The position numbers were made by a program, and so were the translations under genes. A stretch of DNA of 64,000 nucleotides from Bacteroidales bacterium (GTDB lineage: Bacteria > Bacteroidota > Bacteroidia > Bacteroidales > Lentimicrobiaceae): positions 1-64,000 of the forward strand of contig JAEUTG010000044.1 in NCBI GenBank assembly GCA_016788045.1, written 5' to 3'. The number at the start of each line of letters is the position of its first letter. The first letter of the stretch is position 1. The notes under the pieces are model-generated. The model saw only the letters and a program-made list of their open reading frames with translations. It was not told the DNA's origin and searched no databases. Positions 53,930 to 63,147 of this stretch are shown here, piece after piece.

Positions 53930-54466
53930 TTAAATCAGAAAATACAACTGTGGATTTGTTCCGGCTTCCGGAATCAGGGTTTTATACTTGCGGGTTTTCA
54001 GCACTTTTGAAACCGGGCTGTTGGGATCGTCAAGGTCGCCGAAGTACATGCACTTGGTCGGACAAACCGAAACACAGGCCGGATCAAGTCCCTTCTCCAC
54101 CCTGTTGTGAAGGCAGAAGGTACATTTATCTACATACCCGTCGGGGTGCGGATAACGGGCATCATAGGGGCAGGATGCAATACAGGCCCCACAACCGATG
54201 CATTTGTGCGGAGTAACAAGAACAACACCCCCTTCAGCATAATGGCTTGCACCGGTGGGGCAGCATCTTACACAGGGGGAATTCTCGCAATGGTTGCAAC
54301 GTTCCGATCTGATCTCCACCTCCAACTGGGGATAGGTCCCGTCGGTTACTTCCACAACCCAGTCTCTGCAAAAACCAATGGGAACATTGTTTTCGGTCTG
54401 ACAGGCAACCACACAGTCGCTGCAGCCGACACACTTTCTGGTATCAACGGCCATCGCGTATCTCAT
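53930..54466 (-). CDS. PsrB/PhsB-like ferredoxin subunit
   Basis: 178 residues with four 4Fe-4S cysteine sets: CVGCSDCVVAC, CNHCENSPCVRCC, CIGCGACIASC and CTFC with CVSVC. It passes electrons between the molybdenum subunit and the quinol subunit, at the outer face of the inner membrane. The start ATG overlaps the stop of the catalytic gene (ATGA, 54463-54466). Confidence 0.93.
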   Translation of the reverse strand: MRYAMAVDTRKCVGCSDCVVACQTENNVPIGFCRDWVVEVTDGTYPQLEVEIRSERCNHCENSPCVRCCPTGASHYAEGGVVLVTPHKCIGCGACIASCPYDARYPHPDGYVDKCTFCLHNRVEKGLDPACVSVCPTKCMYFGDLDDPNSPVSKVLKTRKYKTLIPEAGTNPQLYFLI

Positions 54467-56712
54467 GCTTCAGCCTCCTTTCCTTCCATAACGAAATCAG
54501 TTATAAACGTCACAAAATTGCCCCGCATTCCGGTACCTCCCATCACCGGGTCAATGTGCACCCTTGTAATCATTTCTGTATCGTTGATTCCACGGCCATG
54601 AGCACGGCTCAGTTTCTTGTTGTTGTGGCCAAACCCGTGAACCATATACACTGAATCCCAGCGGATACGCTCTGTAACCCGTACTTTGATGGCAAAGGTC
54701 GAAACCTTGTCATCCTGATTTTTCAGCTTCACATACTGTCCCGATTCAAGTCCCCACAGCTTAGCCACTTTCGGATTCACCCACAACACATTTTCATCCA
54801 TCAGATCCGTCAGGTTTGGATTGTTGGCGGTGCGGCTGAATGTGTGCATGGGTGCTCTGCCGTAGTTGAGCCTGTAGTAGCCTTCAGGTGGCTCCTCATG
54901 GGCGGTATAAACAGGCAATGGTTCGAAACCAGCCGATTCCATATCCGAAGAATAAAGCTCTATTTTTCCGGAAGTTGTATTGAATACCACATCCTCTCCG
55001 GGAGCAAAATACAAATCATCGGCTTCACGCGGAAAGTTCTTCACCCCGATACGTTTCATCTCTTCCAGCGATGAGCCCATTTCCTTCAACTGCCAGTCTA
55101 GCATTTCTTCGATGTTCTTCCAGGGGAACCAGGCTGACAAGCCCAGTTTTCCGGCCAGTTCCTTTGCCATCCAGGATGCGGGTTTCGTGTTGTACTTCGG
55201 TTCTGCTGCCGGCATCCGGAGTGCGAGGTTTGGCTGACGGTGATTTGAATTGCGCAGCATATCATACCGCTCAAGATAGGTACACTCCGGCAGCACCACA
55301 TCGGCATAACCGGTAATTTCCACAGGCATGGTGTCAATCACCACCAGCAGTTCGAGTGCTTCGATGGCTTTCAGGGTATTCGCCTGATTCGGAAAAGCAG
55401 CCAGCAGGTTGGTTCCGTTTACAATCCAGGCTTTGTAATTACACGACCTGTCAACGGTTGGTATGGTAGCGTCACACAATCCATTGGCAACCACCTCATT
55501 GGCCAGGGTATATTTGCCTTCGTAAGCCTGAACCGGGCTTCTTTTCGGTTCAGGAAAAGGCGGTACCGGATAGGAAGGAAGATGCAGCTTCTCAGGTTTG
55601 TAATAGCCTCCCCGGCGTCCCCAGGAACCCAGCAGTGCTGTTAATATTGCCACTGCTCTCAGTCGTTGGGTATCATCTCCATACCAGGTAACATGGCGGC
55701 CAGGGTTCACAATTACTGAAGGTGAGGCATTGTGCATCTCCCTGGCTGTTTCACGAATCACATTCGGGTCTATGGTGGTGATCCCGTATGCCCATTCCGG
55801 AGTAAACGGTTTTACATGCTCCTTCAACTGCTCAAAACCAACCGTGTAACGCTCAACATAGTCCTTATCGTACCATTCATTCTCAATGATCACATGGATC
55901 CACGAAAGCAGCAGCGCCAGATCGGTGGCGGGTTTGATCGGAAGCCAGTATTTTGATTTCCCGGCCGCCGTTGAAAACCTGGGATCCACGGTAATGATGG
56001 TGGCCCCTTTATCAATGGCATCCGACATTTCCTGAACCTGACCGTTGTGCATATTCTCACCAAGATGGGAACCGATCAGCACCATACACCGGGTATCACG
56101 GATATCAATACGTTCCGGTGAATAGATGATGTCACCGAAGGTGGTGAGAAATCCAACTTCACGGGGACCGCGGCACTGGGCAAATGAAGGAGCCGCAATG
56201 GATGCAGAACCAAAAGCCTTCATCATCTGACCAAAATGCGCCCCGCCCGATCCATGCGTAAACAATGCTACACACTCAGGGCCATGCTTCTGTGCAATGG
56301 ACCGCATTTTCCCGGCGATATAATCCAGCGCTTCGTCCCAGCTGGCTTCCCTGAACGACTCTTTGTCCCCCTCGCGGGTTCTGATCAGCGGCGTTTTCAG
56401 GCGGTCTTCATCGTTGTACTGCCCTACCCCTCCGGTACCTCTGGGACAAAAACGCCCGTTACAGTGCTGGTCATCATCGTTGCCAACGATTTTCTGAATA
56501 TTGCCATCCTCATCTTTGTATACCCAGCCTGCACACTGCCAGAAACAGATTTCGCAATAGGTAGGTGTCCGCACTGGCTCCTTCTTTCCGGATGATGAAA
56601 TTTTATCAAGCAGCGACGACCCTTTTGCAAGGTCAAAAGCCGTGCCTGCCAAAGCAAGACTACCGGCCCCAACCGCAGATATCTTTATAAATTGCCTTCT
56701 TGATGTTGCCAT
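54463..56712 (-). CDS. Molybdopterin oxidoreductase, PsrA/PhsA-like (polysulfide/thiosulfate reductase type)
   Basis: 749 residues. A twin-arginine signal (ATSRRQFIKISAVGAG) directs folded export. The N-terminal 4Fe-4S ligands are CEICFWQC ... CPRGTGG. The probable Mo ligand is the Cys of AQCRGPREVG. Later molybdopterin motifs include MVLIGSHLGENMH, NPGRHVTWYG and the C-terminal GRAPMHTFSRTANNP. Partners downstream (PsrB-, PsrC-, YeeE-like and rhodanese) make polysulfide, thiosulfate or tetrathionate the likely substrate. Length is typical of PsrA. Exact substrate is inference. Confidence 0.9.
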   Translation of the reverse strand: MATSRRQFIKISAVGAGSLALAGTAFDLAKGSSLLDKISSSGKKEPVRTPTYCEICFWQCAGWVYKDEDGNIQKIVGNDDDQHCNGRFCPRGTGGVGQYNDEDRLKTPLIRTREGDKESFREASWDEALDYIAGKMRSIAQKHGPECVALFTHGSGGAHFGQMMKAFGSASIAAPSFAQCRGPREVGFLTTFGDIIYSPERIDIRDTRCMVLIGSHLGENMHNGQVQEMSDAIDKGATIITVDPRFSTAAGKSKYWLPIKPATDLALLLSWIHVIIENEWYDKDYVERYTVGFEQLKEHVKPFTPEWAYGITTIDPNVIRETAREMHNASPSVIVNPGRHVTWYGDDTQRLRAVAILTALLGSWGRRGGYYKPEKLHLPSYPVPPFPEPKRSPVQAYEGKYTLANEVVANGLCDATIPTVDRSCNYKAWIVNGTNLLAAFPNQANTLKAIEALELLVVIDTMPVEITGYADVVLPECTYLERYDMLRNSNHRQPNLALRMPAAEPKYNTKPASWMAKELAGKLGLSAWFPWKNIEEMLDWQLKEMGSSLEEMKRIGVKNFPREADDLYFAPGEDVVFNTTSGKIELYSSDMESAGFEPLPVYTAHEEPPEGYYRLNYGRAPMHTFSRTANNPNLTDLMDENVLWVNPKVAKLWGLESGQYVKLKNQDDKVSTFAIKVRVTERIRWDSVYMVHGFGHNNKKLSRAHGRGINDTEMITRVHIDPVMGGTGMRGNFVTFITDFVMEGKEAEA

Positions 56713-57204
56713 AAAGGAAGTACTAGAATGAATCCTGAGATATTTATTGCAAGCAACTATCTATATTGTTGCAGACAAGGCGCAAAAATAAGCAGTTTTA
56801 ACTGTGCTTGAACGATTATGAATACAAGTTCATTATGATGTATTGTTTTGATATTGTGTGCTTTAAGTGCAGCTCTTATTTGAATTTATGTCTAAATAAG
56901 ACATGTACGCACTAGTTTTCAATGATTTATATCTTTATTTAGAATCCTTATAAATTTATCTGTTTCGTACACAACAGGTTAAGCGAAACTTCTGTTTTGC
57001 AATCTAAATAACAACACATTCCGTTTTTGCCTTTAAAAATCATATCAGATTATGTAAACCGGTATTCCCATACTGGATTAACGGACATATCATGGTCTGG
57101 TAATACTGCTTCAGAACATATTTAACGATTTGTTAATATACCGAAAACCATGACTTAACATGACAGCCGTTCATTTGCAGCAGTATTCATTGATACCCAA
57201 ACAA
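56713..57204. promoter_or_regulatory. Divergent intergenic region; candidate psrA-like promoter at 56783-56790
   Basis: About 490 bp. CAAAAATA at 56783-56790 is a perfect TAnnTTTG -7 element on the minus strand, about 71 bp before the molybdoenzyme ATG; no convincing -33 is seen. For the rightward gene I found no good promoter. The rest is AT-rich without recognised features. Confidence 0.4.
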
Positions 57205-58776
57205 ATGAAAAAAACTCTACTTTCAATTTCTGCATTTCTGCTTATTGGATTGATTTCCAATATATATGCTCAGCAACAAACCCTATCTGTCAGGGTTATA
57301 AAGACCGGTGAAGAAGGAGGTGTCAACGTCTCTTACGACGATGGTGAATTCCAGAACGAAGTCATTGACAAACTATACGACGATGATCTCGACATGGGCT
57401 GGGAAGGTGAGGACCTCAACATCATGACCACCTTTCTGCGTTTTCAGAACATCAGCATCCCGAAAGGAGCCATCATTGATTCAGCTTTTCTGAATATTTA
57501 CGCCCATGAGGATGAAGCCGATGAAGCCAGGGTAACCATTTTCGCAGAAGCTACCGACAATTCAGCTGCTTTTGTTGAAACTGAGCTGATTACCGACCGC
57601 ACCTGGTCCACAGTTTCTTTACCCTGGACCATTACCGAAGCCTGGGAAATCTGGAAGCCTTATCGCTCTCCGGATATCAAATCCGTTTTGCAATCGGTCA
57701 TCAACCGTTCAGGCTGGGCTGAAGGCAACTCTCTTACTATCTTCCTCCGTGGTGAAGACCAGGGAGCAAGTCTGCTCGACAATGCAAGGGATTTCGAATC
57801 GTTCGAAAACATTGAAGACCCGGAAGATGGCGGTGATGGGCTGCACCATCCTGAAAGAATCCCCGAACTGAAAATCTATTATACCCTGGGGTTACAGCAG
57901 CTTGAAGTCACTATAGTAAAAACCGGTAACAAAGGGGGTGTGGATGTTTCTTACGACGACGGTGAATTCCAGAACGAAGTTATAGATAAGCTATTTGATG
58001 ATGATCTGGATATGGGTTGGGAAGGTGAAGACCTTAACATCATGACAACTTTCCTCAGGTTCCGCAATATAACCATTCCTCAGGGAGCCTCAATTTCTTC
58101 AGCTGTATTGTACCTCTACGCTCACGAAGATGAGGCTGACGAAGCCAGGGTAACCATTTTCGCTGAAGCAGCCGATAATTCTGCCGAATTTGTTGAAACC
58201 GAACTGATTACTGACCGCACCTGGACCACTGCTTCCAAACCCTGGACCATCACCGAAGCCTGGGAAATCTGGCAGCCTTACAATAGTCCCGATTTTAAAA
58301 ATGTTGTTCAGGAAGTGGTTAACAGATCTGGCTGGGCTTCCGGTAATTCGCTCACCATTTTCCTTCGCGGTGAAGATCAGGGTGCCAGTTTGCTCGACAA
58401 TGCCCGGGACTTCGAATCCTTTGAGAACATCGAAGACCCTGAAGACGGAGGCGATGGCCTGCACCATCCCGAGCGTATCCCAAAACTGGTTGTTACCTAT
58501 TCAACAGGAAATGCCGCCATCTTTGAAGCCTCAGCTGAAATCCACAACCTGCAGATCAATCCCTCTGTTTCAACAGATGGGTTGTTTAAGGTTCACATGC
58601 CCGAATCAGGAAAAACCAGTATTTCGGTTTATGGTCTCAGCGGAAACCTGATCACCGGTATCAATACATCAGAGAAAGAAACGGTGCTTGATTTAAGCAG
58701 TTTACCAAAAGGCATTTACATCGTAAAAGCCATTCAGAACAATACTGTTTACACAGGAAAAATAATAGTTGGTTAG
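57205..58776 (+). CDS. T9SS-exported protein with two tandem DNRLRE-like domains
   Basis: 523 residues from the ATG at 57205 (MKKTLLSISAFLLIG). Two nearly identical domains of about 205 residues lie side by side: each contains KTGxxGGVxVSYDDGEFQNE, MGWEGEDLNIMTTFLRF, YAHEDEADEARVTIFAEA and RGEDQGASLLDNARDF. This resembles the DNRLRE/disaggregatase-related beta-sandwich of surface proteins. A T9SS type A tail ends the protein (ISVYGLSGNLITGI ... GIYIVKAIQNN). It is likely on the cell surface. It precedes a TonB receptor but a terminator lies between. The substrate is unknown. Confidence 0.88.
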   Translation: MKKTLLSISAFLLIGLISNIYAQQQTLSVRVIKTGEEGGVNVSYDDGEFQNEVIDKLYDDDLDMGWEGEDLNIMTTFLRFQNISIPKGAIIDSAFLNIYAHEDEADEARVTIFAEATDNSAAFVETELITDRTWSTVSLPWTITEAWEIWKPYRSPDIKSVLQSVINRSGWAEGNSLTIFLRGEDQGASLLDNARDFESFENIEDPEDGGDGLHHPERIPELKIYYTLGLQQLEVTIVKTGNKGGVDVSYDDGEFQNEVIDKLFDDDLDMGWEGEDLNIMTTFLRFRNITIPQGASISSAVLYLYAHEDEADEARVTIFAEAADNSAEFVETELITDRTWTTASKPWTITEAWEIWQPYNSPDFKNVVQEVVNRSGWASGNSLTIFLRGEDQGASLLDNARDFESFENIEDPEDGGDGLHHPERIPKLVVTYSTGNAAIFEASAEIHNLQINPSVSTDGLFKVHMPESGKTSISVYGLSGNLITGINTSEKETVLDLSSLPKGIYIVKAIQNNTVYTGKIIVG

Positions 58777-58788
58777 TAAATTGGTTGA

Positions 58789-58826
58789 CAGCCTGCAGCA
58801 CTTTTCAGTTGCAGGCTGTTTTTTTT
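58789..58826 (+). terminator. Rho-independent terminator before the TonB receptor gene
   Basis: CAGCCTGCA (58789-58797) pairs with TGCAGGCTG (58810-58818), followed by eight T. It lies between the DNRLRE-like gene and the TonB receptor gene, so readthrough between them would be reduced. Confidence 0.85.
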
Positions 58827-58843
58827 ATTCAAGGCAAAACCAG

Positions 58844-61744
58844 ATGCAATTCAGAATCATCGTTGCAGCGATCATCCTTCTTGTTCTTTCAGTTAAAACA
58901 AGCTTCGTTAAGGGTCAGAGTGATTTTACAGTCTCAGGCACTGTCACAGATATGGCCACCGGCAAATCCCTGCCGGGTGCAACGGTGGTAATTAAATCAA
59001 CCACAAAAGGTGCTGTAACCGACAACAACGGGTATTTCAAAATCGGCGGAATAACCTCTGTAAAACCAGGCATTCAGGTTACTTTCATCGGTTATAAACC
59101 CTATGAAACTGCTCTTGATTTCACCGGGAAGAAATCGATCAACCTGAAAGTCAGACTCGAAGAGATGACCACCAACCTCGACCAGGTGAATGTGGTAGGA
59201 CAAACAGAAGGCCAGGTAAAAGCTATGGTCAGGCAAAAAGAAGCCACCACCATTAAAAATATTGTTTCTGCGGAACAGATCAAACAGTTTCCTGATGTAA
59301 ATGCTGCCGAGGTCGTACAGCGTATCCCGGGAATCACGATTCAGCGCGATCAGGGTGAGGGCCGCTTTGTGCAGCTTCGCGGAACCGCCCCTCAGTTTAC
59401 CAACTTCAGCATCAACGGCGAACAGATCAGCTCTCCCGAAAGCGGGGCAAGATACATCGGGCTCGATGTAATCGCTGCCGATCAGATTGATATGATCGAA
59501 GTTACCAAAGTATTGTCGCCCGATATGGATGCCGATGGGATCGCCGGAAATGTGAACATCATCACCAAATCAGCGAAAGACAGTATTCCCGAAATCACTG
59601 CATCCATTTCCGGTGGATTCAACAACCTGATGAAAACCGGCAACCAGCAGCTTCAGTTTGCCTTTGGTCAGCGCTACCGAAAACTGGGCTTCCAGTTAAA
59701 TACAAGTTATTACCGGAACAGCCAGGGCTCGCACAACATGGAGTATGATTATACCCGGGGCCCAATTTTATCGCAGGCTGGTGACACAACAGGTGCAGAA
59801 AACTTCTACATTCTAAACAAGGATATTGACCTCAGGCACTATACCATTTTACGCAAGAGAATCGGGCTGAGTGCCAATCTTGACTACAAACTCAATGCAG
59901 GCACCCTGTTCTATGTGCGTGGTATGTATAACCTTTTCTCCGACAACGAGCAACGCCGCCGCATGAGTTATAAACTCACTGATGCCAACGACCTGCTTAC
60001 ATACCGTGAAGCGGGCATAGACCGGCAGATCAAGGACCGTATCAAAAATCAGGACATCTCTACCATCAATATTGGTGCAGAACACAAATTTAAAAATGCA
60101 GTATTGCTTGATTACGAAGCGGCCTGGTCTCAAGCCACCGAAAAGCAACCTGACAGGATGGAGGCTACCTTCGGCAATGGCGGTATAACGCTGGTTATCG
60201 ACAAGAAGGATCCTCAGTGGCCTACAGTGAGTTTCCCCTTTGCCATCGATTCGTTGGATGCCTTTACCTGGGAAAACTACGAGTTTGATGATCTCCTGAT
60301 GCTCAACAGCCTGATAAAGGATGTAAACTATACCGCCAAGCTCAATCTGACCATTCCTTACAAAACAAAATCAGGACAGAAGGGTTATCTCAAAACCGGA
60401 GGCAAGATCAGGCTCAAAGAGAAAACCAGGGAAAACAACGCACAGTCGTTCAACAAATATTTTGAGAAGGTTTCTTTGTATTCACAGACAGGCCCGCCCC
60501 TGAACCTGACGACAATTTCAGACGATTTTTCTGAAACAGATCTGCTGAGTCAGGGCTATGTGCTTGATAACATGATCGGTGTTGAGGAATTACGCGAATT
60601 CTATGAGAAGCATCCCCAGCACTTCAAATTTGACGAAACCGATACCTGGTCTGAGACCTATAGTAAAGATTATACCGCCAGGGAAGATATTTATGCGGCT
60701 TACCTGATGTTCAGGCATGATTACAACAAACTGATGATCCTTGGCGGCTTGCGTTACGAACTCACGAGAATCGACAATCAGGGGATCAAAGCCGGTATCG
60801 ATTTCACCGAAGGGGCTGTTTTGTACAGAGATACCATTTTTGACAAACGTTCATACAACTTCCTGCTACCGCAACTTCAACTAAAGTATGCACTGAGTGA
60901 AAAGACCAACTTGCGCGCGGCAGCAACCTATACCTATTCGCGCCACAATTTCGATGATGTGATTCCTTACCGCGAAGAAGAGGACGATGAAATAAAAATC
61001 GGCAACCCTGATCTCAAATATCCGCTTTCGCTCAACCTTGATCTGCTCATCGAAAAATACCTTACCCACAACGGGATTCTTTCGGGAGGCGTCTTTTATA
61101 AAAAGATCGATGACATCGCCTTCAAGTTCACCCGCAATGCCCACGAAGGCGCAGATTTCAACAGATTCGGGCTCAAGGAAATTACCATGGCAGTGAACGG
61201 ATTGGATGCCAATGTATTCGGTGCTGAAATCCAGACTCAGTTCAAATTCACCTGGCTCCCCGGAATCCTGAGTAATTTCGGGGTTTACGGCAACTATACC
61301 TTCACCCACTCAGAGGCTTTTATCAGCAAGCGTTACGAGCAGAACGAAAACGATGTCATTTTTATCTTCAACGAAGACAAGGCCGACTTCTTCACTTCGG
61401 GCGATGAAATAGAAAAGATACAGCTCCCCGGGCAGGCTGAACATGCCGGAAACCTGGCCCTGTATTACGACTCCAGAAAGGTTTACATTAAACTTTCAGC
61501 CAATTACCATTCCGCCTTTCTTTCAGAACTGGGCAACGACAAAGGCCTTGACATCTTCAATGCGGAAAGTCTGCACTTAGACTTTACGGCCAATTACCAG
61601 ATCAATAAATTCGTAAATTGTTTTGTTGATATCATCAACCTTACCAATGAACCTCTGCATTATTACATGGGGTCGAAGGAGTACTTTAAAAAACAGGAGT
61701 ACTATTCATGGTGGGGAAAGATCGGGATCAAACTTACACTCTAA
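58844..61744 (+). CDS. SusC/RagA-like TonB-dependent outer-membrane receptor
   Basis: 966 residues from the ATG at 58844, which starts a signal peptide (QFRIIVAAIILLVLSVKTSF). An N-terminal carboxypeptidase-regulatory-like domain (SGTVTDMATGKSLPGATVVI), a plug (about 145-260, VVQRIPGITIQRDQGEGRFV) and a large barrel follow, ending in an aromatic-rich WWGKIGIKLTL. It should import a substrate across the outer membrane with TonB energy. A phytase lipoprotein gene follows 12 bp later, so the imported compound may be phytate-derived. An in-frame start at 58769 would cross the terminator and is rejected. Confidence 0.93.
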   Translation: MQFRIIVAAIILLVLSVKTSFVKGQSDFTVSGTVTDMATGKSLPGATVVIKSTTKGAVTDNNGYFKIGGITSVKPGIQVTFIGYKPYETALDFTGKKSINLKVRLEEMTTNLDQVNVVGQTEGQVKAMVRQKEATTIKNIVSAEQIKQFPDVNAAEVVQRIPGITIQRDQGEGRFVQLRGTAPQFTNFSINGEQISSPESGARYIGLDVIAADQIDMIEVTKVLSPDMDADGIAGNVNIITKSAKDSIPEITASISGGFNNLMKTGNQQLQFAFGQRYRKLGFQLNTSYYRNSQGSHNMEYDYTRGPILSQAGDTTGAENFYILNKDIDLRHYTILRKRIGLSANLDYKLNAGTLFYVRGMYNLFSDNEQRRRMSYKLTDANDLLTYREAGIDRQIKDRIKNQDISTINIGAEHKFKNAVLLDYEAAWSQATEKQPDRMEATFGNGGITLVIDKKDPQWPTVSFPFAIDSLDAFTWENYEFDDLLMLNSLIKDVNYTAKLNLTIPYKTKSGQKGYLKTGGKIRLKEKTRENNAQSFNKYFEKVSLYSQTGPPLNLTTISDDFSETDLLSQGYVLDNMIGVEELREFYEKHPQHFKFDETDTWSETYSKDYTAREDIYAAYLMFRHDYNKLMILGGLRYELTRIDNQGIKAGIDFTEGAVLYRDTIFDKRSYNFLLPQLQLKYALSEKTNLRAAATYTYSRHNFDDVIPYREEEDDEIKIGNPDLKYPLSLNLDLLIEKYLTHNGILSGGVFYKKIDDIAFKFTRNAHEGADFNRFGLKEITMAVNGLDANVFGAEIQTQFKFTWLPGILSNFGVYGNYTFTHSEAFISKRYEQNENDVIFIFNEDKADFFTSGDEIEKIQLPGQAEHAGNLALYYDSRKVYIKLSANYHSAFLSELGNDKGLDIFNAESLHLDFTANYQINKFVNCFVDIINLTNEPLHYYMGSKEYFKKQEYYSWWGKIGIKLTL

Positions 61745-61756
61745 ACACTTCGCTTC

Positions 61757-62839
61757 ATGAAAAATATCATACTGTCCGTTGCCCTCCTGGCTGCACTAGC
61801 ATCGTGCAGAAATCAGGAAGAAAGCAGCAAACCTTTCAGAATGGTCGATTCAACCGCCTATCTGCTTGCTCCAACAGTTGTTACCGAAAAATCGTTAAAC
61901 GACACAGATGATCCGGCCATCTGGATCAACAAGGCCGACCCTTCGAAAAGCCTGATCCTCGGAACCGATAAAGGTGATCTGACCGGTGGAATCTATGTGT
62001 ATAACCTTGAGGGAAAAATTGATACCTCACTTTCGGTATTTAACCTCAAACGGCCCAACAACATTGACATTGAATACGGCCTTGATGTGAACGGAACGGC
62101 GACCGACATAGCCGTATTCACCGAAAGAGGCAGAAACATGATCAGGGTTTACGCACTCCCGTCAATGCAGGCAATTGATGGCGGAGGAATCCCGGTTTTT
62201 GAAGGTGAAACGGAACGCGACCCCATGGGCGTCGGGCTCTACAAAGATCCTTCAAACGGTAACGTTTATGCCATCGTCAGCAGAAAAACAGGGCCTTCAG
62301 GTTCTTACCTCTGGCAGTACCGCTTAACTGCCAGCACGGGTGGTGTGGTCAGCGGAGAAAAGGTAAGGGCATTCGGTGAATTTACCGGTGGTAAGGAAAT
62401 CGAAGCTGTGGTGGTTGATGATGAGCTGGGGTATGTTTATTACTCCAACGAAGGGGTGGGTGTAAGGCAGTATTACGCCTCTCCCGATAAAGGAAATCAG
62501 GAACTGGCCCTTTTTGCCACCACCGGTATTGCCGAAGATCACGAAGGTCTCTCGATTTATAAAACTTCTCCAACCGAAGGTTACATACTGTTGTCGGATC
62601 AGCAGGTTAACCAGTTCCGCATTTACAGCCGCGAGGGAACCAAAGAAAATCCCTACGAACACAAGCTGCTGAAGATCATCAAAGTTTCAGCCCAGGAAAG
62701 TGATGGCTCCGATGTAACTGAAATGCCGCTGAACGATGTGTTCAAACACGGAATGTTCATCACCATGAGCGACGACAAAACCTTCCATTTCTACCGTTGG
62801 GAAGACATAGCCGGCAACGAGCTGAAGGTGGTGAAGTAA
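61757..62839 (+). CDS. Beta-propeller phytase lipoprotein
   Basis: 360 residues. The lipobox is ALASC (Cys17). The beta-propeller phytase signatures include NDTDDPAIWINKADPSKSLILGTDKG near the N-terminus and KEIEAVVVDDELGYVYYSNE with EDHEGLSIY later; the acidic residues bind calcium and phosphate. It would release phosphate from phytate outside the cell or in the periplasm. It is in the same transcription unit as the TonB receptor 12 bp upstream. Confidence 0.92.
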   Translation: MKNIILSVALLAALASCRNQEESSKPFRMVDSTAYLLAPTVVTEKSLNDTDDPAIWINKADPSKSLILGTDKGDLTGGIYVYNLEGKIDTSLSVFNLKRPNNIDIEYGLDVNGTATDIAVFTERGRNMIRVYALPSMQAIDGGGIPVFEGETERDPMGVGLYKDPSNGNVYAIVSRKTGPSGSYLWQYRLTASTGGVVSGEKVRAFGEFTGGKEIEAVVVDDELGYVYYSNEGVGVRQYYASPDKGNQELALFATTGIAEDHEGLSIYKTSPTEGYILLSDQQVNQFRIYSREGTKENPYEHKLLKIIKVSAQESDGSDVTEMPLNDVFKHGMFITMSDDKTFHFYRWEDIAGNELKVVK

Positions 62840-62845
62840 GAAGAC

Positions 62846-62925
62846 AAGTCTAAAGTCTAAAGTAAAAAGTCTAAAGTAAAAAGCCTGCTATGCCTGCCTG
62901 ACTGAGTCTGGCAGACATGGCAGGC
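62846..62925 (+). repeat. Dispersed repeat copy D: heptamers plus GCCTGCC hairpin
   Basis: Five 7-mers AAGTCTA, AAGTCTA, AAGTAAA, AAGTCTA, AAGTAAA run from 62846 to 62880. The inverted repeat GCCTGCC (62892-62898) / GGCAGGC (62919-62925) follows. This is the same composite element as at 5640-5793 and 51740-51790. Confidence 0.8.
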
Positions 62926-62973
62926 TCGAAGTTTAAGGCAACCCTGTTTTTGTAGGTTTACTCCAAAGTGGCA

Positions 62974-63147
62974 GGCGCAAGTCTGCGACTTGTGCCTCAG
63001 ACATCAATGCTTCCATTTCCCAAAAACCTGCTGAATGTGGCCGGCGCAAGTCTGTGACTTGTGCCTAAACCCCGATGCTGCCAGTGCAAGTCTGCAACAT
63101 GTGCCATGAACCCCAAATGTGGCCGGCGCAAGTCTGTGACTTGAGCC
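62974..63147. repeat. Four-copy palindromic repeat GGCGCAAGTCTGTGACTTGTGCC
   Basis: Four 23-bp hairpin units lie at 62974-62996, 63043-63065, 63083-63105 (degenerate) and 63125-63147. Each folds as GGCGCAAGTC/GACTTGTGCC around a short loop. Unit starts are 69, 40 and 42 bp apart. Copies 1 and 4 are preceded on the minus strand by nearly the same last codons of a beta-glucosidase gene (see findings). Confidence 0.85.

Noticed and set aside
62974..63147. CRISPR array
   Set aside because: Only four units, irregular spacing (69, 40 and 42 bp), strongly palindromic repeats, duplicated coding sequence between them and no cas genes.
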